A stretch of 7,412 nt of DNA, from assembly GCA_964651505.1 (NCBI GenBank), contig CAZYXT010000116.1:1-7412 (forward strand). The letters are read 5' to 3'. Positions within the stretch are counted from its first letter, which is position 1. Each line of letters opens with the position of its first letter. The notes below the pieces were generated by a model. It was given only the letters and a program-made list of their open reading frames with translations. It did not search any database and had not been told where the DNA came from. The translations under genes and the position numbers were made by a program. This stretch comes from Avisuccinivibrio_A sp964651505 (GTDB lineage Bacteria; Pseudomonadota; Gammaproteobacteria; Enterobacterales; Succinivibrionaceae). Shown here one piece after another: positions 5,285 to 7,412 of the stretch.

Positions 5285-6115
5285 TCAGTCCCTGCCCGGG
5301 GTGGCGAGGATCAAGGACACATTGCCGTTTTCGAGGATCTCTTTGATGTTTTCCTCAGGCATCTTGTCTGTGACCAAATAATCGACATCGCTGATCCTGC
5401 CGAGGCGCACCGAGGCTGCCGCCGAGAATTTGGAGTGATCGGCTGCAATGATGGTGTGCTTGGAGTTTTTCATCATCAGCTTGGCCGCTTCAACATCCCC
5501 AACGTTAAAGTCGAGCATGGTGCCGTCGTTTTGCACGGCTCCCACCGAGGTGATCATAAAATCGGGCATGAAGCCTTCAAGATCGCTGATGGTGCGCGGC
5601 CCGCGAATGCCGCCGTTAGATGCCCTCACCTGTCCTGATGGCAGCATGACGCGCAAAGAATTGGCGCTGTACAAAAAGCCTGCCACGCGCAAAGAATTGG
5701 TGATGACAAAGAGATCTTTTTTGTCGGCAAGAGCCATGGCTATGCGCTCAACCGTAGTCCCGATGGTGATAAAAACCGTGCTGCCATCGGGAATGAGCTT
5801 GGCCACTGCTGCAGCCATGGCCTCTTTTTCCTGCACATAAGAGATCTCGCGCAGTCTGATGTCCTTATTGACTAAGGATGGGGTATCTTCGAGGACCTGG
5901 CTTAAGCTGTTGGCGCCGCCGTGAAAGCGGCTTAAAAGATTCATCTGTTCAAGTTTTTTCAGATCGCGCCTGACGGTTTGTTCAGACACCCCTAAAGCTG
6001 AGGTGATCTGACCGATGGTCAGATGACCGCTTTGCTCGAGGAGTCTTAAAATTTCATGATGCCGCGGAACAGTGATCTGAACTGCAGAAACTGCAGAAGA
6101 TGAATCATTTAACAT
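5285..6115 (-). CDS. yihW: DeoR-family regulator of sulfoglycolysis (YihW/CsqR-like), 276 aa
   Basis: The N-terminus holds the DeoR winged helix-turn-helix (about residues 20-75), with the recognition helix SEQTVRRDLKKLEQ and the wing SRFHGGAN. The C-terminal effector domain is of the DeoR sugar-phosphate-sensing type, with the landmarks DGSTVFITIGTTVE (110-123), ITNSLRVA (138-145), TSVGAV (189-194) and ADHSKF (225-230). Most DeoR proteins have 'F-L-D-A-G-T-T' at the first of these; the FITIGTT variant and several longer stretches recall E. coli YihW, which represses sulfoquinovose genes and is relieved by pathway intermediates. The ATG at 6115 is one base after the yihV stop and has no good ribosome site, so translational coupling to yihV is likely. 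About 18 residues precede the first family-like helix. A 16-bp direct repeat inside the gene encodes NSLRV twice. The assignment rests on remembered E. coli sequence plus the gene context. Confidence 0.87.
   Translation of the reverse strand: MLNDSSSAVSAVQITVPRHHEILRLLEQSGHLTIGQITSALGVSEQTVRRDLKKLEQMNLLSRFHGGANSLSQVLEDTPSLVNKDIRLREISYVQEKEAMAAAVAKLIPDGSTVFITIGTTVERIAMALADKKDLFVITNSLRVAGFLYSANSLRVMLPSGQVRASNGGIRGPRTISDLEGFMPDFMITSVGAVQNDGTMLDFNVGDVEAAKLMMKNSKHTIIAADHSKFSAAASVRLGRISDVDYLVTDKMPEENIKEILENGNVSLILATPGRD
5649..5700. repeat. 16-bp direct repeat inside yihW
   Basis: ACGCGCAAAGAATTGG occurs at 5649-5664 and identically at 5685-5700, a period of 36 bases or 12 codons. On the coding strand it gives NSLRVA and, 12 residues later, NSLRVM. 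The first copy is the family-conserved ITNSLRVA element; the second sits where the E. coli protein, as I recall it, has an unrelated sequence. Confidence 0.8.
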
Positions 6116-6116
6116 T

Positions 6117-7013
6117 TTACTGAGAATTCTCTAAACAAAACTTCTTCACCTGCTCAAGGCCGGGAATACCCGAGCGACCGCCCGGCTGAGTGCACTTGAG
6201 AGCTGCAACGGCTGCGGCAAAGCGCAAAGCATCATCCGTGCCCATGCCGTCGCACAAGGCATAGGCAAGGGCGCCGTGGAACACGTCTCCTGCACCGGTG
6301 GTATCTTTTACATTGACCTTAAAGCCTTTTGAGTGCTTGATTGTATCACAATCAAGGTGGCAGTACCCATCTGCACCTAAGGTGACATAGACCCGGCCTT
6401 TTGTGTTGCTTCCGGCGTGCCGCAGAGCTTGCATGGGATCTTCCATGTTTGCATACTTTAACAACCCGGGCTTTGAGAACACGGCATGGCTTGACAGTTT
6501 GACAAGCTCATCGATGCTTTGCGGCGTGATATCCCCGTCAAGCAAAGTAGGCACCCCTGCCTTTTGAGCCAAAGTAAAGGCCATCAAAGCGCCTTCGGGC
6601 CAGCGCACGTCTGCAAGCACCATGTCGTAGGCTGAAAAGTCGACCTTTTCCAAAGCCGAGGCATCAGGCACCAGACTCTTAGAGGGGTAACTTACGATAA
6701 TGCGGCTGCCATCTTTATCTACAAAGATGGAAGCCTGCGTGGAAGTGGCGCCCTTGATGACAATCATATGTTCGGTGTTGACTCCCTCATCTTGCAGCTC
6801 TTTTATGATCGCAGAGCCTGTGGCATCATCGCCCACCCTTGCGATCATGTCCGCTTGCGCTCCCAACCGTGCGATAGCCACCGCCGCCGTGGCAGCAGGG
6901 CCGCCGCCTTGCTCTTTAAAGTTGCTAGCAAAGTACTTGCCCTCCTCAACAGGCAGGGTATCTAAGGTAAAAATGCGATCTAAGGTAGTGATGCCGACAC
7001 AACATATTTTCAT
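6117..7013 (-). CDS. yihV: 6-deoxy-6-sulfofructose kinase (YihV), 298 aa
   Basis: YihV phosphorylates 6-deoxy-6-sulfofructose at C1 with ATP in the sulfo-Embden-Meyerhof-Parnas pathway of sulfoquinovose breakdown, in the cytoplasm. The protein is a PfkB/ribokinase-fold kinase. It has the N-terminal motif with GGGPAATAAVA (36-46) and GRVGDD-like ARVGDDATG (58-66), and the C-terminal anion-hole signature DTTGAGDVFHGAL (237-249) with catalytic Asp243. It matches E. coli YihV over nearly its whole length, including CVGIT, VLADVRW (132-138), LLDGDITPQ (157-165) and ALKCTQPGGRSGIP (271-284), and has the same length (298). Lys26 and Arg137 correspond to residues I recall as binding the sulfonate in the E. 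coli enzyme; the third, Asn109, appears as Ser108 here. The ATG at 7013 is used because GAGGAA stands 6 bases upstream and a family-type N-terminus begins there; a TTG at 7088 would add 25 unrelated residues. It is followed immediately by yihW. Confidence 0.93.
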   Translation of the reverse strand: MKICCVGITTLDRIFTLDTLPVEEGKYFASNFKEQGGGPAATAAVAIARLGAQADMIARVGDDATGSAIIKELQDEGVNTEHMIVIKGATSTQASIFVDKDGSRIIVSYPSKSLVPDASALEKVDFSAYDMVLADVRWPEGALMAFTLAQKAGVPTLLDGDITPQSIDELVKLSSHAVFSKPGLLKYANMEDPMQALRHAGSNTKGRVYVTLGADGYCHLDCDTIKHSKGFKVNVKDTTGAGDVFHGALAYALCDGMGTDDALRFAAAVAALKCTQPGGRSGIPGLEQVKKFCLENSQ

Positions 7014-7048
7014 GAAAGCTTCCTCATTAGCGGTGAAGTCAGGTGCTC

Positions 7049-7203
7049 TTGAGCAGTGTTGCGGATTCAATTGCCTAACAACGCTCAAAAACGCTCAATT
7101 ATTGCAAACATTAGCTGCATGCATTTTGGAGTAATTGTAACTTCTTATCTGTATTTATGATTGATATTGAGCGATATTTGTGACGAAACCAGCAAAATTG
7201 AGC
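7049..7203. repeat. Five TTGAGC repeats, candidate YihW operators
   Basis: TTGAGC occurs on the plus strand at 7049-7054, 7167-7172 and 7198-7203, and on the minus strand at 7083-7088 and 7093-7098. Four of the five are extended as TTGAGCG or TTGAGCA with A/T-rich flanks. The two minus-strand copies form a 10-base-period direct repeat, TTGAGCGTTTTTGAGCGTT. The first lies in an imperfect palindrome, TGCTCTTGAGCA (7044-7055). Helically phased direct repeats are a known style of DeoR-family operator. Assignment to YihW is inference. Confidence 0.6.
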
Positions 7204-7236
7204 AAAATCTTAAGTTTAATTTTTAGTCACTTCTCA

Positions 7237-7242
7237 TATAAT
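7237..7242 (+). promoter_or_regulatory. Candidate -10 element for the divergent (yihU-side) operon
   Basis: TATAAT on the plus strand, preceded at 16 bases by the weak -35 match TTTAAT (7215-7220). Transcription would start near 7249, giving a leader of about 145 bases before the ATG at 7395, and would be just downstream of the TTGAGC copies at 7167 and 7198. The poor -35 suggests activator dependence or that another promoter is used. Confidence 0.4.
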
Positions 7243-7383
7243 CCGTAGCTAAATCAATATGTTAACTCTAATACGCTTAATTTTACAGCTCTTTTAAAAC
7301 ACTCATAAACGATCTTACAATAAGACAAACGACACAGGTTTATAACCTTAATCGAAATAAGACGCTCACGTTCTGCCAAATTC

Positions 7384-7388
7384 AGGAG
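7384..7388 (+). promoter_or_regulatory. Shine-Dalgarno site of the right-edge gene
   Basis: AGGAG lies 6 bases before the ATG at 7395. With only six codons visible, this site is the main proof that a gene starts here. Confidence 0.7.
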
Positions 7389-7394
7389 TAATTA

Positions 7395-7412
7395 ATGAGT
7401 AAAGTCGCGTTT
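7395..7412 (+). CDS. yihU: 5' end of probable 3-sulfolactaldehyde reductase (YihU-like), cut by window edge
   Basis: Only six codons are present, reading MSKVAF, after a well-placed AGGAG ribosome site. E. coli YihU, a beta-hydroxyacid-dehydrogenase-type NADH enzyme that reduces 3-sulfolactaldehyde to 2,3-dihydroxypropane-1-sulfonate, begins M-A-A-I-A-F and continues into the G-x-G-x-x-G Rossmann loop. The K-V-A-F start is what the first beta strand of such a protein looks like. E. coli yihU is likewise divergent from yihV-yihW. The gene start is well supported; the identity rests mostly on position. Another NAD(P)-dependent dehydrogenase, or a different pathway gene, remains possible. Confidence 0.55.

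Larger units (their letters stand above)
7014..7394. promoter_or_regulatory. Divergent yihV/yihU control region
   Basis: This 381-base AT-rich spacer has no supported gene. It separates divergent start codons that both have good ribosome sites: GAGGAA for yihV (7020-7025, minus) and AGGAG for the right-edge gene (7384-7388, plus). It contains five TTGAGC copies, a plus-strand TATAAT, a small inverted repeat AGGTT-TAT-AACCT near 7337-7349, and AAACGA twice at a 20-base spacing (7307-7312 and 7327-7332). In E. coli the corresponding yihU-yihV spacer is where YihW (CsqR) acts; that this region plays the same role is inference from gene order. Confidence 0.7.

Noticed and set aside
5435..5840. 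Plus-strand ORFs within the yihW region, and 6700-7134 over yihV
   Set aside because: They are shadows of the two strongly supported minus-strand genes.
7014..7088. N-terminal extension of the sulfofructose kinase from a TTG at 7088 (323 aa)
   Set aside because: The added 25 residues do not resemble the family, whereas the ATG at 7013 has GAGGAA at an ideal distance and gives exactly the E. coli length.
7178..7197. CRP site in the divergent region (TTTGTGACGAAACCAGCAAAA)
   Set aside because: The left half TGTGA is good, but the right half CAGCA matches TCACA at only two of five positions. Catabolite control is plausible for this pathway, but this sequence does not prove it.

Overview
The window looks like the chromosome of a gammaproteobacterium. 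DgkA, TadA and the two sulfoglycolysis proteins follow their E. coli counterparts closely along their length, but the neighbourhood is not an Enterobacterales arrangement. A gut-type relative such as a member of the Succinivibrionaceae is my best guess; this is inference from protein resemblance only. Coding density is high and nearly everything from 576 to 7013 is read on the minus strand. The AT-rich 7014-7394 spacer is the main intergenic region.

Left part (1-2741). The first 20 codons of a minus-strand gene for a basic protein run off the left edge (1-62). A plausible small plus-strand membrane protein (182-541) follows. It converges on a minus-strand HAD-type phosphatase (576-1343), with a bidirectional hairpin between them. 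Just upstream of the HAD gene, on the same strand, lies a 12-helix MFS transporter (1400-2605), so MFS then HAD is probably one transcript from a promoter near 2640.

Middle (2675-5112). A single, self-contained transcription unit encodes a JetD-like (DUF3322/DUF2220) protein. It has its own -10/-35, a strong Shine-Dalgarno sequence before a GTG start, and a terminator. JetD is the nuclease subunit of Wadjet anti-plasmid systems, but no jetA, jetB or jetC is here, and two acidic residues of the Toprim catalytic set appear changed. Upstream of it, dgkA and tadA are coupled by an ATGA overlap.

Right part (5285-7412). This is the most distinctive content: a minus-strand pair encoding a 6-deoxy-6-sulfofructose kinase (YihV) and its DeoR-type regulator (YihW/CsqR), one base apart. 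A divergent gene starts at 7395 with MSKVAF, which fits the 3-sulfolactaldehyde reductase YihU. In E. coli yihV-yihW likewise diverges from yihU. The sequence therefore indicates the edge of a sulfo-EMP (sulfoquinovose degradation) locus. The shared 381-bp control region carries five copies of TTGAGC, a good candidate operator for YihW. The remaining pathway genes (isomerase, aldolase, sulfoquinovosidase, transporters) would be expected to the right of the window.
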